Numbered from the stretch's first letter, positions 16,659 through 25,565 are shown. The stretch is 64,000 bases of DNA from Methylobacterium sp. E-045 (GCF_022829685.1 NZ_JAKSYE010000086.1:124001-188000), one strand, 5' to 3'. Made by a program: numbers and translations. Notes: a model not told the origin generated them from the letters alone.

Positions 16659-17451
16659 GCTCCGGCTCCGTGCCCGTTCCGGATCGAGCCGGTGCGGCCT
16701 CGGCTACTTCCCGCTCGATCTCGCCGCGGGATTGAAGCCAGAGGGCGAGGATCCAGCAGGACACCGCCCAGGCCGCGCCCACGCACCATCCGGCGAGGAC
16801 ATCGCTCGGGTAGTGCACGCCGAGGTAGATCCGGCTCAGCCCAACCGCCACCGTCAGGAACACGCTCAGGCCCATGAAGTACGACTTCATACGGCGGTCG
16901 GCGCTCCCTCGGGTCAGGAGGACGCCGAGTGTCAGGAAGGTGACGGTTGCAAGCGTTGCGTGACCGCTCGGGAAGCCCGGCGTGAAGACCCGCACCGCGT
17001 TCGGGAAGTCCGGCCTGGGCCGGTCGATGCCGTACTTGAGCAAGGTGCTTGCGATTGCGCCGCCGAGGACCGCGGCCACCATCACCATCGCGAGGCCGCG
17101 CTTGCGGACCAGCATGAGGTAACCAACGGTCGCGGCCGAAAGGAAGCCGAGGAAGACGAAGCTTCCCAGCGCGGTGACGTCCCGTCCCGTCTCCTGCACC
17201 CAGGCCGGTCCTATGGGGATGGCGAGATCCTTGCCCGTTCGAAGCGCGGTGAGCACCGCCAGGTCGAACCGTGCTGTTCCGCCCTCGATCACCTCGTCGG
17301 CGAGAAGCCCGAAGCCGAGGAGCAGTGCCACGACGAGGAAGGCGCCCGCCGCCAGCCCGAAGTCGCGCTGCCCCATGCGTGCTAGGAGCGATGGGGTGAT
17401 CTCGGCGGCCTTGATCTCATCGGTCGCGACCGGCAGCGAGGGCCGGGTCAT
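16648..17451 (-). CDS. PAP2-family membrane phosphatase (copy 2)
   Basis: This 267-residue paralogue of the protein at 6967-7713 has the PAP2 motifs KYGIDRPRP (about 140), GFPSGHAT (about 160) and SRIYLGVHYPSD (about 208), with six membrane helices. It is the last gene of a three-gene minus-strand operon; its ATG overlaps the stop of the preceding small membrane gene (ATGA). Substrate is probably a lipid phosphate or pyrophosphate. The N-terminus is about 20 residues longer than copy 1. Confidence 0.9.
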   Translation of the reverse strand: MTRPSLPVATDEIKAAEITPSLLARMGQRDFGLAAGAFLVVALLLGFGLLADEVIEGGTARFDLAVLTALRTGKDLAIPIGPAWVQETGRDVTALGSFVFLGFLSAATVGYLMLVRKRGLAMVMVAAVLGGAIASTLLKYGIDRPRPDFPNAVRVFTPGFPSGHATLATVTFLTLGVLLTRGSADRRMKSYFMGLSVFLTVAVGLSRIYLGVHYPSDVLAGWCVGAAWAVSCWILALWLQSRGEIEREVAEAAPARSGTGTEPELSR

Positions 17452-17660
17452 CGCGGCGCCCCGGAACGCCTGAGGACGCTTTCCACCAGGATCAGGCCTA
17501 GCCCTCCGAACAGGAAGATCGCGGCCGATGTCGTGCCGGCCTGTCCGTAGGCGCGCACCAGCCAAGCCGCCCCGACCCAGGCGACGATGGAGGCGGCGAA
17601 GCCGACATCGTCCACGACCAATCCCAGGAGTTCGCGAAGGACGGTTCCGAGCCAGTGCAT
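17448..17660 (-). CDS. Small two-helix membrane protein
   Basis: The 70-residue frame begins with MHWLGTVLREL and has two hydrophobic segments (about 15-35 and 44-60) ending in a basic tail (LRRSGAPR). It lies 8 nt after the COG4280 gene and overlaps the PAP2 start by 4 nt, so it is the middle gene of a tight operon. No family is recognised. Conserved spacing and coupling support that it is translated. Confidence 0.65.
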   Translation of the reverse strand: MHWLGTVLRELLGLVVDDVGFAASIVAWVGAAWLVRAYGQAGTTSAAIFLFGGLGLILVESVLRRSGAPR

Positions 17661-17668
17661 GCGGATGC

Positions 17669-18433
17669 CTAGAGGTTGGGAAGGGGACGAAGGGCGGCGG
17701 CACGTCGACGGCACGTCGGCACGGCCAGAACCGAGAGGCCGAGGAAGCCCGCGGTCAGCGCCGCGACCGCCCAGTCGCCGCCGGGCCAGTCGAGGCCGAT
17801 GCCCTCGCCGACCCAGAACGCGCCGAAGGCCGACAGGAGGACGCCGACCGTGAACTTGAGCGTGTTCTCCGGCACCATCGACAGGGGGCGGTGAAGCGCG
17901 ACGCCGAGCGCCACCACGACGATCAGGGCGCCGAGCGCCCCGAGGCTGGCGGGGACCAGGAGTCCCGCCCCGCCCGCACCGACGGCGACGACGATGAAGA
18001 CGACTTCCAGGCCTTCGAGCATGGTGATCTTGAAGGCGGTGGTCACGGCCACCGCATCCCATCGAAGGCGGCCGCCGCCTCCGGTGCCCAGCGCGGCCGC
18101 CTGCTTGCCGTAAGCCTCGTCCTCGTCGTGCAGGGCGATGACCCCGGCGGAGCGGAGGATGGCCTTGCTCAGCCAACGCATGCCGAACAGCAGCAGCAGG
18201 CCGCCGACGACGAGTTGTACGTCCCGCAGGGGGATGCGGGTCAGCAGTGGGCCGAAGAGCAGCACGATGGCAAGGAGGACGGCGAGGGCGCCCGCGGCGC
18301 CCGCGAGGGCGTTCCGCCAACCCCGGGTCGCGCCGACGGCGAGCACGATGGTGAGGGCCTCGACGAACTCGACGATGGAGGCGAGAAACGCCGCAAGTGC
18401 CGTGGGCCATGCATGCACCCAGTCGATGGCCAT
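17669..18433 (-). CDS. COG4280-family membrane protein (Ftr1-like acidic motifs)
   Basis: The 254-residue protein starts MAIDWVHAW with GGAGG 5-6 nt upstream. It has about seven membrane helices and two acidic motifs, FVEALTIVLAVGATRGW (about 22-38) and MLEGLEVVFIVVAVG (about 135-149), which define COG4280 and recall the REGLE motif of Ftr1 iron permeases. It heads an operon with a small membrane protein and PAP2, divergent from an RpiR regulator, with a palindrome between them. Transport of a cation is suggested by the motif but unproven. A shorter relative lies at 12704-13309. Confidence 0.7.
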   Translation of the reverse strand: MAIDWVHAWPTALAAFLASIVEFVEALTIVLAVGATRGWRNALAGAAGALAVLLAIVLLFGPLLTRIPLRDVQLVVGGLLLLFGMRWLSKAILRSAGVIALHDEDEAYGKQAAALGTGGGGRLRWDAVAVTTAFKITMLEGLEVVFIVVAVGAGGAGLLVPASLGALGALIVVVALGVALHRPLSMVPENTLKFTVGVLLSAFGAFWVGEGIGLDWPGGDWAVAALTAGFLGLSVLAVPTCRRRAAALRPLPNL

Positions 18434-18520
18434 TCCGATCCTCCCTGCCACTCGACCGCTTGGCCGGACGCGGTTTCCGTCGGGAGGAAATGTCGCTCTT
18501 GCTACCGATGTCAACATCAT

Positions 18521-18536
18521 TGTAGAAAATGCTACA
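18521..18536. promoter_or_regulatory. Palindromic operator between COG4280 operon and rpiR gene
   Basis: TGTAG-AAAATG-CTACA is a 5+5 inverted repeat in the divergent intergenic region. RpiR/HexR regulators bind sites built on TGTAG/CTACA half-sites, so the adjacent RpiR protein is the natural candidate. Position (46 nt before rpiR, 88 nt before the divergent gene) fits control of both directions. Confidence 0.7.
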
Positions 18537-18581
18537 TCATGGTTCCAAACGGGGCACCACCGACTGGCGGAGTCGAAGCCG

Positions 18582-19430
18582 ATGGCGGACGAGTTCGGCG
18601 ACACGGTCCGGCGGCTGATGCCATCCCTGTCCCCCGCCGTTGCCCGGGTTGCGGGTTACCTGGATCAGAACCGGGCGACGGTTCTCGCAAGTTCGGCCCA
18701 GCAGATCGCCACGCATCTCGCGACATCGGACGCGACCGTGATCCGCGCCGTCCAGGCGCTGGGGTTCGATGGCCTGCCCGATCTCAAGCAGGCGCTCGCC
18801 GCCGGACTCGACGGCCGACGGACGCCGGCGACCGACATGCGTCGAACGCTGGCGGAAGTCGGCGCCACCACCGGCGATGCCATCGATGCCGTGCTGGAAG
18901 CGCACCGGGAGGGGATGGAAGCGCTCCGGACCGAGGACGGACGCGCGGGTATCCTCGCGGCGGTCACCGCCCTGCATCCAGCGACCCGGATCGGCGTCTT
19001 CGGGATCGGCCCCTCCGCGCATCTTGCCCGGTACGTGGCCTTCCAACTTACGCGCTCGGGACGGCAGAGCCTGCTTCTCGATGCGACGGGATGGTCGCTG
19101 GCCGACCAGTTGCTGGGCCTGCATGCCGACGACGCGGTCGTACTCCTGGCCTACGGCAAGCCCTACCGCGAGGTGCAGGCCGTGATGGGCGAGGCGCACC
19201 GTCTGGGCCTGCCCGTGGTCCTCGTGACCGACACGGAGACCAGCACCATCGCCCGCAAGGCCACGGTCGTGCTGTTGGCCCGTCGCGGCCGCGCGAACCA
19301 GGTCGCCCTTCACGCCACCACGCTCGTCGCCCTGGAGGCCGTCATCCTCGGCCTGGCCGCGGCCGACCGCGACACCGCCCTTCGGCAACTCGCCAACCTC
19401 GACCGGCTGAGGAAGCTGATCGGGTCCTGA
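18582..19430 (+). CDS. RpiR/MurR-family transcriptional regulator with SIS domain
   Basis: The 282-residue protein has an N-terminal RpiR helix-turn-helix (about 8-80, with QIATHLATSDATVIRAVQALGF) and a C-terminal SIS sugar-phosphate-binding domain (about 120-260, with IGVFGIGPSAHLARYVAFQL). Such proteins sense phosphosugars and repress or activate metabolic genes. It is divergent from the COG4280-PAP2 operon with a TGTAG/CTACA palindrome between. The next gene, a COG4705 membrane protein, follows after 49 nt. Effector unknown. Confidence 0.88.
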   Translation: MADEFGDTVRRLMPSLSPAVARVAGYLDQNRATVLASSAQQIATHLATSDATVIRAVQALGFDGLPDLKQALAAGLDGRRTPATDMRRTLAEVGATTGDAIDAVLEAHREGMEALRTEDGRAGILAAVTALHPATRIGVFGIGPSAHLARYVAFQLTRSGRQSLLLDATGWSLADQLLGLHADDAVVLLAYGKPYREVQAVMGEAHRLGLPVVLVTDTETSTIARKATVVLLARRGRANQVALHATTLVALEAVILGLAAADRDTALRQLANLDRLRKLIGS

Positions 19431-19479
19431 GCGGCAGCCGTGACGCCGCCGACCCATCGACCTGACGGAGGACCCATCC

Positions 19480-20247
19480 ATGGCCGACGACCGAACCGGT
19501 ATCGAAGTGAGCAAGGTCCCGGAGATCACGCTGGCCTTCTGGGGGATCAAGATCGTTGCCACGACCCTGGGCGAGGTCGGCGGCAACGCCGTCACCCTGA
19601 CGTTGGGTCTGGGCTACCTCGTCGGCACCCTGATCTTCGCGACCCTCCTGGCTGTCGCCGTGGCGGCCCAGATCAACGCCAAGCGGTTTCACCCGTCCCT
19701 GTACTGGGCCGTCATCACTGCGACGACCTTGGCGGGAACGACGATGGCCGATCTCTTCGACCGGTCGCTGGGCATCGGCTACCTTGGCGGGTCGCTATCC
19801 CTCCTCGCGCTCGTGCTGGGCTCGCTCGGCCTCTGGTACAGGTCGGAGGGGACGGTCGCGGTCGAGACCGTCGCGACCCCGAAGGTGGAATGTTTCTACT
19901 GGCTGACCATCATGTTCTCGCAGACGCTCGGCACCGCGTTGGGCGACTGGATGGCCGACGACACCCCACTCGGCTACAACGGAAGCGCCCTGCTGATCGC
20001 CGGCGCCCTGGCCGTCACGGCCGGTCTCTACTTCTTCACGAAAACCTCCCGCACGGCGCTGTTCTGGGCCGCCTTCATCCTGACGCGTCCGCTCGGTGCG
20101 ACGGTCGCGAACTCGCTCGACAAGCCCTCTGCCCAGGGTGGCCTGGGGATCAGCGACCTGACCATCTCGGTGGTGCTCGCGGCGTTGATGGTCGTATGCG
20201 TTCTGGTCGTTCCCCAGAGGGCCGGCCACCATCCGGCGTCGGCTTAG
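19480..20247 (+). CDS. COG4705-family integral membrane protein
   Basis: The 255-residue protein has about eight membrane helices built as an internal duplication: KVPEITLAFWGIKIVATTLGE (about 12-32) is echoed by VECFYWLTIMFSQTLGTALGDW (about 135-156). This pattern belongs to COG4705, a group of uncharacterised membrane-anchored proteins. GGAGG precedes the ATG. It may be co-transcribed with the rpiR gene. Function is not known. Confidence 0.75.
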   Translation: MADDRTGIEVSKVPEITLAFWGIKIVATTLGEVGGNAVTLTLGLGYLVGTLIFATLLAVAVAAQINAKRFHPSLYWAVITATTLAGTTMADLFDRSLGIGYLGGSLSLLALVLGSLGLWYRSEGTVAVETVATPKVECFYWLTIMFSQTLGTALGDWMADDTPLGYNGSALLIAGALAVTAGLYFFTKTSRTALFWAAFILTRPLGATVANSLDKPSAQGGLGISDLTISVVLAALMVVCVLVVPQRAGHHPASA

Positions 20248-20315
20248 CCTCGACGTTCCGAGGAAGGCCGAGGCGGGAATTTCGCGGGTCGTCGATTTCT
20301 GTGCCTCCACCCTTG

Positions 20316-20550
20316 AGGCAGATCGAGGACCGGCGTCGCTCCCATGTGGGCCTTCCCCCTGATCGCGAAAGCGTCGGGGATACGGTCGCGCGGATCGTCC
20401 CGTCCCACCTGACACTCGTCCAACGGAGCGCGATGCGGGGCGCGGCCGCGGTCCCCGGCCAGGGCAAAGCGTTGCGGGCGTCGGCGATGGTGCCGAAAGG
20501 CCTTTGGCCGAGAGAGGTCGAGGGTCATCGAGGTCGCACCTCCCGACAAA
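20316..20550 (+). pseudogene. Remnant of a phosphoglycerate mutase-like gene
   Basis: The reading QIEDRRRSHVGLPPDRES, DTVARIVPSHL, SAMRGAA and LRASAMVPKGLWPREVE aligns closely with residues RIEGWRRSYKGQPPNGES, DTVARVVPFHL, AAMRGPT and LRALVMVLEGLGPREIE of the intact gene at 16020-16658. The catalytic HGNSL has become QGKAL. A frameshift follows at about 20520, after which the match continues in the next frame (RVIEVAP). The first two thirds of the gene are missing and there is no start signal. Confidence 0.75.
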
Positions 20551-20663
20551 CGCCGCAAACCTGCCGACCCGACTTTCAGACCGCGCACCCGAGGGACCTG
20601 TCGCACCGGCGGATGAAGACGGCAGCCCGCATCCGTCCGCCCTTGCGAAGGATGACGCCACGG

Positions 20664-21242
20664 TCAGTGGCCGCCCACGGCGAAGGTCGCCCCCGGCTTG
20701 TCGTGGGTGCCGACGCGCTCGACCATCGTGGCCGTCGCCTCGTTCATGCCGACGACGTCGACCGCGATGCCGTGATGACGGAACTTCAGCACGACCCGGT
20801 CGAGGGCGTTGATGGCCGAGATGTCCCAGAAGTGCGCCGCCTGCAGGTCAGTCACGACCGCCCGCAGGGCCTCCTCGCGAAAACCGAAGGCGGCGTGGAA
20901 GGCTTCGGCCGTCGCGAAGAAGATCTGCCCGGTGACCTGGTAGGTCCGCACGTCGCCCTTACCGTGGGACGACCGGACGGCGAAGAACCTCGTAACCTTG
21001 TGGGCGAAGAACAGACCGCTGAGGACCACGCCGAAAAGGACGCCCTTGGCGAGGTCGTGGGTGGCGACCACCACCGCCACGGTGCCGAGCATCACGAAGC
21101 TCGACGCCTTCGGGTGGGTCACCAGGGTCCCGTGCGACTTCCACTGGAAGGTGTTGATGGCCACCATGATCATCACCGCAACGAGGGCGGCCATCGGGAT
21201 CCGGGCCACGTAGGGACCAAGCACGACGATCAGGAACAGCAG
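20664..21242 (-). pseudogene. 3' half of a SulP-family anion transporter gene
   Basis: The frame encodes the last membrane helices of a SulP transporter (VARIPMAALVAVMIMVA, WKSHGTL, VVVATHDLAKGVLFGVVLSG) and a C-terminal STAS domain (about the last 85 residues). A normal SulP protein has about 480-560 residues; only about 190 remain. The homology reads back to LLFLIV at 21242 and then meets a stop at 21243-21245, marking the deletion point. A GTG at 21224 could start translation but would give a truncated protein. Confidence 0.8.
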
Positions 21243-21448
21243 TCAGGATCTATGAGCTTGCTGCGGACACGACGATCACGGCCCGCTGGATCGACGGGTG
21301 AATCCGCCTGTCGGCCCCTCACAATGCGTCTCCGCAAACTCTGAAGGGGTCCGCATTTCATCTATTTCAGTGATGAAAAGCATCTAATCATTCCGTTGGA
21401 GTGAATGAACGGGACCTGGGATCCTCCGGCATCACATCGGAGCCATCC

Positions 21449-22546
21449 ATGTCCGCGCCCAGACTTTTCTCCCACTCTCGTCCGACGCGTGCCTTGGCCG
21501 GCACGAGAGCCATCCTTCCGGGACTGGGCCTCTGCGTGGCGGTCACCGCCGCAGCGATCGGCTTCGAAGCCGCCGAGGCGCACCTGTTCGGTCGTGCCTG
21601 GCTCGAAGCCCTGGTGCTCGCGATCCTGCTCGGCAGCGCGATCCGCACCATTTGGACCCCGTCGCAGCGTTTCTTTCCCGGCATCGCCTTCGGGGCCAAG
21701 ACCGTGCTGGAGATCGCGGTCGTACTGCTCGGCGCGTCGCTCAGCCTCGCGACGATCCTCGCCGCCGGACCGGGCCTGCTCTTCGGCATCGCGGGCGTCG
21801 TCGTCGTGGCGATCCTGTCGAGTTACGGCATCGGCCGAGCGCTCGGGCTGCATCCGCGCATGGCGATCCTCGTGGCCTGCGGGAACTCGATCTGCGGCAA
21901 CTCGGCGATCGCGGCCACGGCCCCGGTGATCGGCGCCGACGGCGAGGACGTCGCCGCCTCCATCGCCTTCACCGCGGTGCTGGGCGTGCTGGTGGTGCTC
22001 GGCCTGCCGCTGCTGGTGCCGCTGCTCGGTCTGTCGCCGATGCAGTACGGCGTGCTCGCCGGCCTCACCGTCTACGCTGTTCCGCAGGTCCTCGCCGCCA
22101 CCGCGCCGGTCGCGGCGCTCAGCGTCCAGGTCGGAACCCTGGTGAAGCTCGTCCGGGTGCTGATGCTAGGCCCGGTCGTCCTGGTGCTCTCCCTCGGCGC
22201 GAGCCGGCTGCGCGAGGAGACCGACGAGGCTGCCCCCGGCGTCACCGCCGGCGACCGCCCGGCCCGCGGCGGCCTCGCGATCCACCGCCTGGTGCCGTGG
22301 TTCATCCTCGCCTTCCTGGCGCTCGCGGGCCTTCGCTCGGCCGGGCTGGTCCCGCAGGTTGCGCTCGCGCCGATGTCGGAGACCGCCAACGTGCTGACCG
22401 TGGTCTCGATGGCGGCGCTCGGCCTCGGGGTCGACGTGCGCAGCGTCGCCAAGGCCGGGGCGCGGGTGACCCTCGCGGTGGTCGCCTCGCTCCTTGCGCT
22501 AGGCGCCGTCAGCCTCGGCCTGATCCACGTGCTCGGCCTCGTCTGA
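21449..22546 (+). CDS. YeiH/UPF0324-family putative sulfate/sulfite exporter
   Basis: The 365-residue protein has about 10 membrane helices and the UPF0324 signatures GAKTVLEIAVVLLGASLS, CGNSICGNSAIAA (about 150-162) and KLVRVLMLGP. Members are annotated as putative sulfate exporters and are often next to sulfur-metabolism genes. I place the start at ATG 21449 (GGAG 11 nt upstream); a GTG at 21401 gives 16 more residues. It lies at the head of a sulfite-oxidation region, so export of sulfite or sulfate is a reasonable inference. Confidence 0.85.
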   Translation: MSAPRLFSHSRPTRALAGTRAILPGLGLCVAVTAAAIGFEAAEAHLFGRAWLEALVLAILLGSAIRTIWTPSQRFFPGIAFGAKTVLEIAVVLLGASLSLATILAAGPGLLFGIAGVVVVAILSSYGIGRALGLHPRMAILVACGNSICGNSAIAATAPVIGADGEDVAASIAFTAVLGVLVVLGLPLLVPLLGLSPMQYGVLAGLTVYAVPQVLAATAPVAALSVQVGTLVKLVRVLMLGPVVLVLSLGASRLREETDEAAPGVTAGDRPARGGLAIHRLVPWFILAFLALAGLRSAGLVPQVALAPMSETANVLTVVSMAALGLGVDVRSVAKAGARVTLAVVASLLALGAVSLGLIHVLGLV

Positions 22547-22554
22547 TCCGCGCT

Positions 22555-23787
22555 ATGGCATCGATCCGAATTCTTGATGAAAGAACTGCCGTGACACGTT
22601 CGTCCCAATCTTCGTCCGAGGCGGTCGCGCAGGCGACGGGATGGTTGATGGGGCCGGGTCGCGAAGCGGCGGACGCGGCAGCCCTTCTCGACGGGTTCAG
22701 CGCGTGCCTCTCGGGGCTCGGCCTGCCACTGGCCCGCGCCACCACCCACGCGCCGACCCTGCATCCGTCGTTCCGGTGGGTGATGCGCGTCTGGCATCCC
22801 GGAGCGTCGAGCCTAGCCCTGCGTCGCCGCCACGGCATCGAGGGTACGCCGACTTTTCACGGCAACACCGTCGAGCACGTGGTCGAGACCCGTACCCCAT
22901 TCCGATGCCGTCTCGACGGGGATGGGCCGCTGCCGTTTCCCGTGCTGGGCGAGCTTCGCGACGAGGGTCTGACCGACTACCTCATCGTGCCGCTGCGCGC
23001 CGCGCGTGGACGCATGGGCGCCGCCTCCTGGGCCACGGCGAGACCGGGCGGCTTCACGCCGATCGAGATCGACACGTTGCTGGCGCTGGTCGGGTCTTTC
23101 TCGCTGCTGTTCGAGATCAAGGCGCTCGACGACATGCTCGGCGCGGTGCTGAGCGCCTATGTCGGGCGCGACCCGGCGCGGCAGATTCTGGCCGGCACGG
23201 TGCGGCGTGGCGACGTGCGCCTGATGCGGGCCGCGATGATGCTGACTGACTTGCGCGGGTTCGGTGAACTGTCCGACCGGCAGAGCCCAGACTGTGTCGT
23301 GGCCGCCCTCAACCGGATGTTCGATGCCATCGTGCCGGCCATCGAGGCGGAAGGCGGCGAGGTGCTGAAGTATATCGGCGACGGGCTACTGGCCGTGTTC
23401 GATGCCGATCGCAACGAGGCCGCGGCGCGCCGTGCCGCGTTGCATGCCGCCGAGGCCGCACTCGCTGCGCTTGCGACCCTGCGCGACGGTGACACAGCTG
23501 CCTTCGAGGTCGGCGTCGCACTTCATGTCGGGGAGATCGCCTACAGCAATATCGGCGGCGGCGACCGGGTCGATTTCACGGCGATCGGCCGCGATCTCAA
23601 CGTGCTCGCTCGCGTCGAGCGCCTGTGCAAGACCTACGACACGCCGCTGATCGCCACCGACACCTTCATCGACGGGTTGGCACATGCCCTCGAACCTCTC
23701 GGCACCGTCGCCCTTCGCGGTTTTTCAGAGCGTCACGCCCTGTTCGGGCATCGCAGGACCGCGCCCGTCGGCGCGCCGGCGGCGTGA
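22555..23787 (+). CDS. Class III adenylate/guanylate cyclase with N-terminal sensor region
   Basis: The 410-residue protein has a GAF-like N-terminal region (about 30-195) and a class III cyclase domain (about 215-395). Visible catalytic elements are the first metal Asp in MLTDLRGFGELS (about 232), the second in YIGDGLLAVF, and the FTAIGRDLNVLARVE segment. It follows the YeiH gene by 8 nt, so the two are likely co-transcribed. The product would be cAMP or cGMP; base specificity cannot be fixed by eye. The same architecture is common in Rhizobiales. Confidence 0.88.
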   Translation: MASIRILDERTAVTRSSQSSSEAVAQATGWLMGPGREAADAAALLDGFSACLSGLGLPLARATTHAPTLHPSFRWVMRVWHPGASSLALRRRHGIEGTPTFHGNTVEHVVETRTPFRCRLDGDGPLPFPVLGELRDEGLTDYLIVPLRAARGRMGAASWATARPGGFTPIEIDTLLALVGSFSLLFEIKALDDMLGAVLSAYVGRDPARQILAGTVRRGDVRLMRAAMMLTDLRGFGELSDRQSPDCVVAALNRMFDAIVPAIEAEGGEVLKYIGDGLLAVFDADRNEAAARRAALHAAEAALAALATLRDGDTAAFEVGVALHVGEIAYSNIGGGDRVDFTAIGRDLNVLARVERLCKTYDTPLIATDTFIDGLAHALEPLGTVALRGFSERHALFGHRRTAPVGAPAA

Positions 23788-23881
23788 CGCCGAGACGGCG
23801 TCCTTGATCGTCCCATCGTAGATCGAAACTTCTCAAATCATCGCGTTTGGAGATCATTCACATCGCGAAAGACCGTTGGAA

Positions 23882-23908
23882 GGAATAAATCGTATCCCGT
23901 AGCATCTC
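23882..23908 (+). promoter_or_regulatory. ECF-type promoter of sorAB
   Basis: GGAATA (23882-23887), 15 nt, CATCTC (23903-23908). The same element with the same spacing occurs at three other promoters in this island. The start point would be near 23914, leaving a leader of about 70 nt, which supports the ATG at 23982 over an upstream ATG at 23910. Confidence 0.8.
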
Positions 23909-23981
23909 CATGGTCGCGAGGAATCGCGACGGGTCCGATGCCCTCGAACGCATCGACGCCGACATTCTTAGGGGAGAGACC

Positions 23982-25205
23982 ATGCACGGACTGGACAGAC
24001 CGACGAACCGCCGCCTCGTCCTGGGTGGCCTAGGGCTCGGCAGCCTCGGCGCCGCCATGCCGGCCTGGGCGGCGGGCTCGGTGAAGCTTCCGCTGCCGGG
24101 CGGCCCGGATGAGCGGGCGTTGACCACGGCCTTTCCGGACAAGGGCGAGATGATCCTGCAGCGCACTCATCCGCCGCTGCTGGAGACGCCGTTCTCGGTA
24201 TTCGACGAGGGCGTGTTCACACCCAACGACCGCTTCTACGTCCGTTGGCACTGGGCCTCGATCCCGACCGAAGTCGACGCCGGCACCTTCCGTCTTAAGG
24301 TCCACGGCCACGTCGATAAGGAACTCTCGCTCTCCCTCGACGCCATCGCCGGCCTGCCCCGCTTCGAGATCGCCGCGGTGAACCAGTGCTCGGGCAATTC
24401 ACGCGGGCTGTTCGAGCCGCGTGTGCCCGGCGCGCAATGGGCCAACGGCTCGATGGGCAACGCCCGCTGGACCGGGGTGCGCCTCAAGGACGTGCTCGAA
24501 CGCGCTGGCGTGAAGTCTGGTGCCTTGCAGGTGCGCTTCAGCGGCCTCGACGAGCCCGTGGTCGACGACGCGCCGGACTTCAAGAAGTCCCTCGATCTCG
24601 ACCACGCCAACAATGGTGAGGTGATGATCGCCTACGCGATGAACGGCGAGCAACTTCCGCTGCTCAACGGTTTCCCGCTCCGCCTCGTGGTGCCGGGCTG
24701 GTACTCGACCTATTGGGTCAAGATGCTGTCCGACATCGAGGTGCTGGACAAGCCCGACGACCAATATTGGATGAAGACCGCCTACCGCATCCCGGACGTG
24801 CCGGGCGCCAACATTAAGCCCGGCCAGACCGGCTTCAAGACGGTCCCGATCAACAGGATGGTGCCGCGCTCCTTCGTCACCAACCTGACCGATGGCGCCA
24901 AGGTGGCGGCCGGAACGCCGGTGGCCCTTCGCGGCATCGCCTTCGGCGGCGATTGCGGGGTGAAGACGGTCGACTTCTCCGGAGATGGCGGAGCGACGTG
25001 GTTCCCGGCGCAGCTCGGCGCGGACGAGGGCCCCTACAGCTTCCGCCGCTTCGAGGGCAGCCTACCGGCGCTGGCCTCCGGCACCCACACGATCAGGGTC
25101 CGCTGCACCAACACCAACGGCGTCGCGCAGCCCATGGACCGGGTCTGGAACGGCGCCGGCTTCATGCAGAACGGCATCGAGGCCGTGTCCTTCCAGGCCG
25201 CTTGA
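23982..25205 (+). CDS. sorA: Sulfite dehydrogenase molybdenum subunit (SorA-like)
   Basis: The 407-residue protein has a twin-arginine signal (NRRLVLGGLGLG, about 9-20) and a sulfite-oxidase fold: a Moco-binding domain with the ligand Cys136 in NQCSGNSRG and a C-terminal dimerisation domain (about 300-405) ending near GAGFMQNG. It oxidises sulfite to sulfate in the periplasm and passes electrons to the cytochrome c encoded 11 nt downstream. A strong GGGGAGA ribosome site precedes the ATG. An ECF-type promoter lies upstream. Assignment to the SorA branch rests on pairing with a monoheme cytochrome. Confidence 0.92.
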   Translation: MHGLDRPTNRRLVLGGLGLGSLGAAMPAWAAGSVKLPLPGGPDERALTTAFPDKGEMILQRTHPPLLETPFSVFDEGVFTPNDRFYVRWHWASIPTEVDAGTFRLKVHGHVDKELSLSLDAIAGLPRFEIAAVNQCSGNSRGLFEPRVPGAQWANGSMGNARWTGVRLKDVLERAGVKSGALQVRFSGLDEPVVDDAPDFKKSLDLDHANNGEVMIAYAMNGEQLPLLNGFPLRLVVPGWYSTYWVKMLSDIEVLDKPDDQYWMKTAYRIPDVPGANIKPGQTGFKTVPINRMVPRSFVTNLTDGAKVAAGTPVALRGIAFGGDCGVKTVDFSGDGGATWFPAQLGADEGPYSFRRFEGSLPALASGTHTIRVRCTNTNGVAQPMDRVWNGAGFMQNGIEAVSFQAA

Positions 25206-25216
25206 GGAGAACAGCC

Positions 25217-25555
25217 ATGAACCCAATCCGCCCTGCGGCCCTCATCGCCGCGCTCATACTGTCTCCCCTGGTGGCGCTCGCCGCCCCGGCTCCCGAGCCG
25301 ATGCGCTTCACCTCGCAATCGATCGAATTCCCGACTTCCGACCGAATGTTCCCCGACGGACCGGGGGCCGAGGCGGTCAATAACAACTGCCTCGCCTGCC
25401 ACTCGGCCGGGATGGTGCTGACCCAGCCCAAGCTCACGAAGGCGCAGTGGACCGAGACCGTGAACAAGATGGTCCACGTCTACAAGGCGCCCGTCGATCA
25501 GGCCGACGTGCAGACCATCGTCGACTACCTCACGGCGTTGAAGCCGACGCCCTGA
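25217..25555 (+). CDS. sorB: Sulfite dehydrogenase cytochrome c subunit (SorB-like)
   Basis: The 112-residue protein has a signal peptide (about 1-22), one heme-binding CLACH motif (Cys58, Cys61, His62) and a C-terminal helix ending VDYLTALKP. Size and position behind sorA match SorB, the c-type cytochrome that accepts electrons from the Mo centre and hands them to the respiratory chain. GGAG precedes the ATG. A GC-rich hairpin follows the gene. Confidence 0.9.
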   Translation: MNPIRPAALIAALILSPLVALAAPAPEPMRFTSQSIEFPTSDRMFPDGPGAEAVNNNCLACHSAGMVLTQPKLTKAQWTETVNKMVHVYKAPVDQADVQTIVDYLTALKPTP

Positions 25556-25565
25556 ACCCCCGAAT

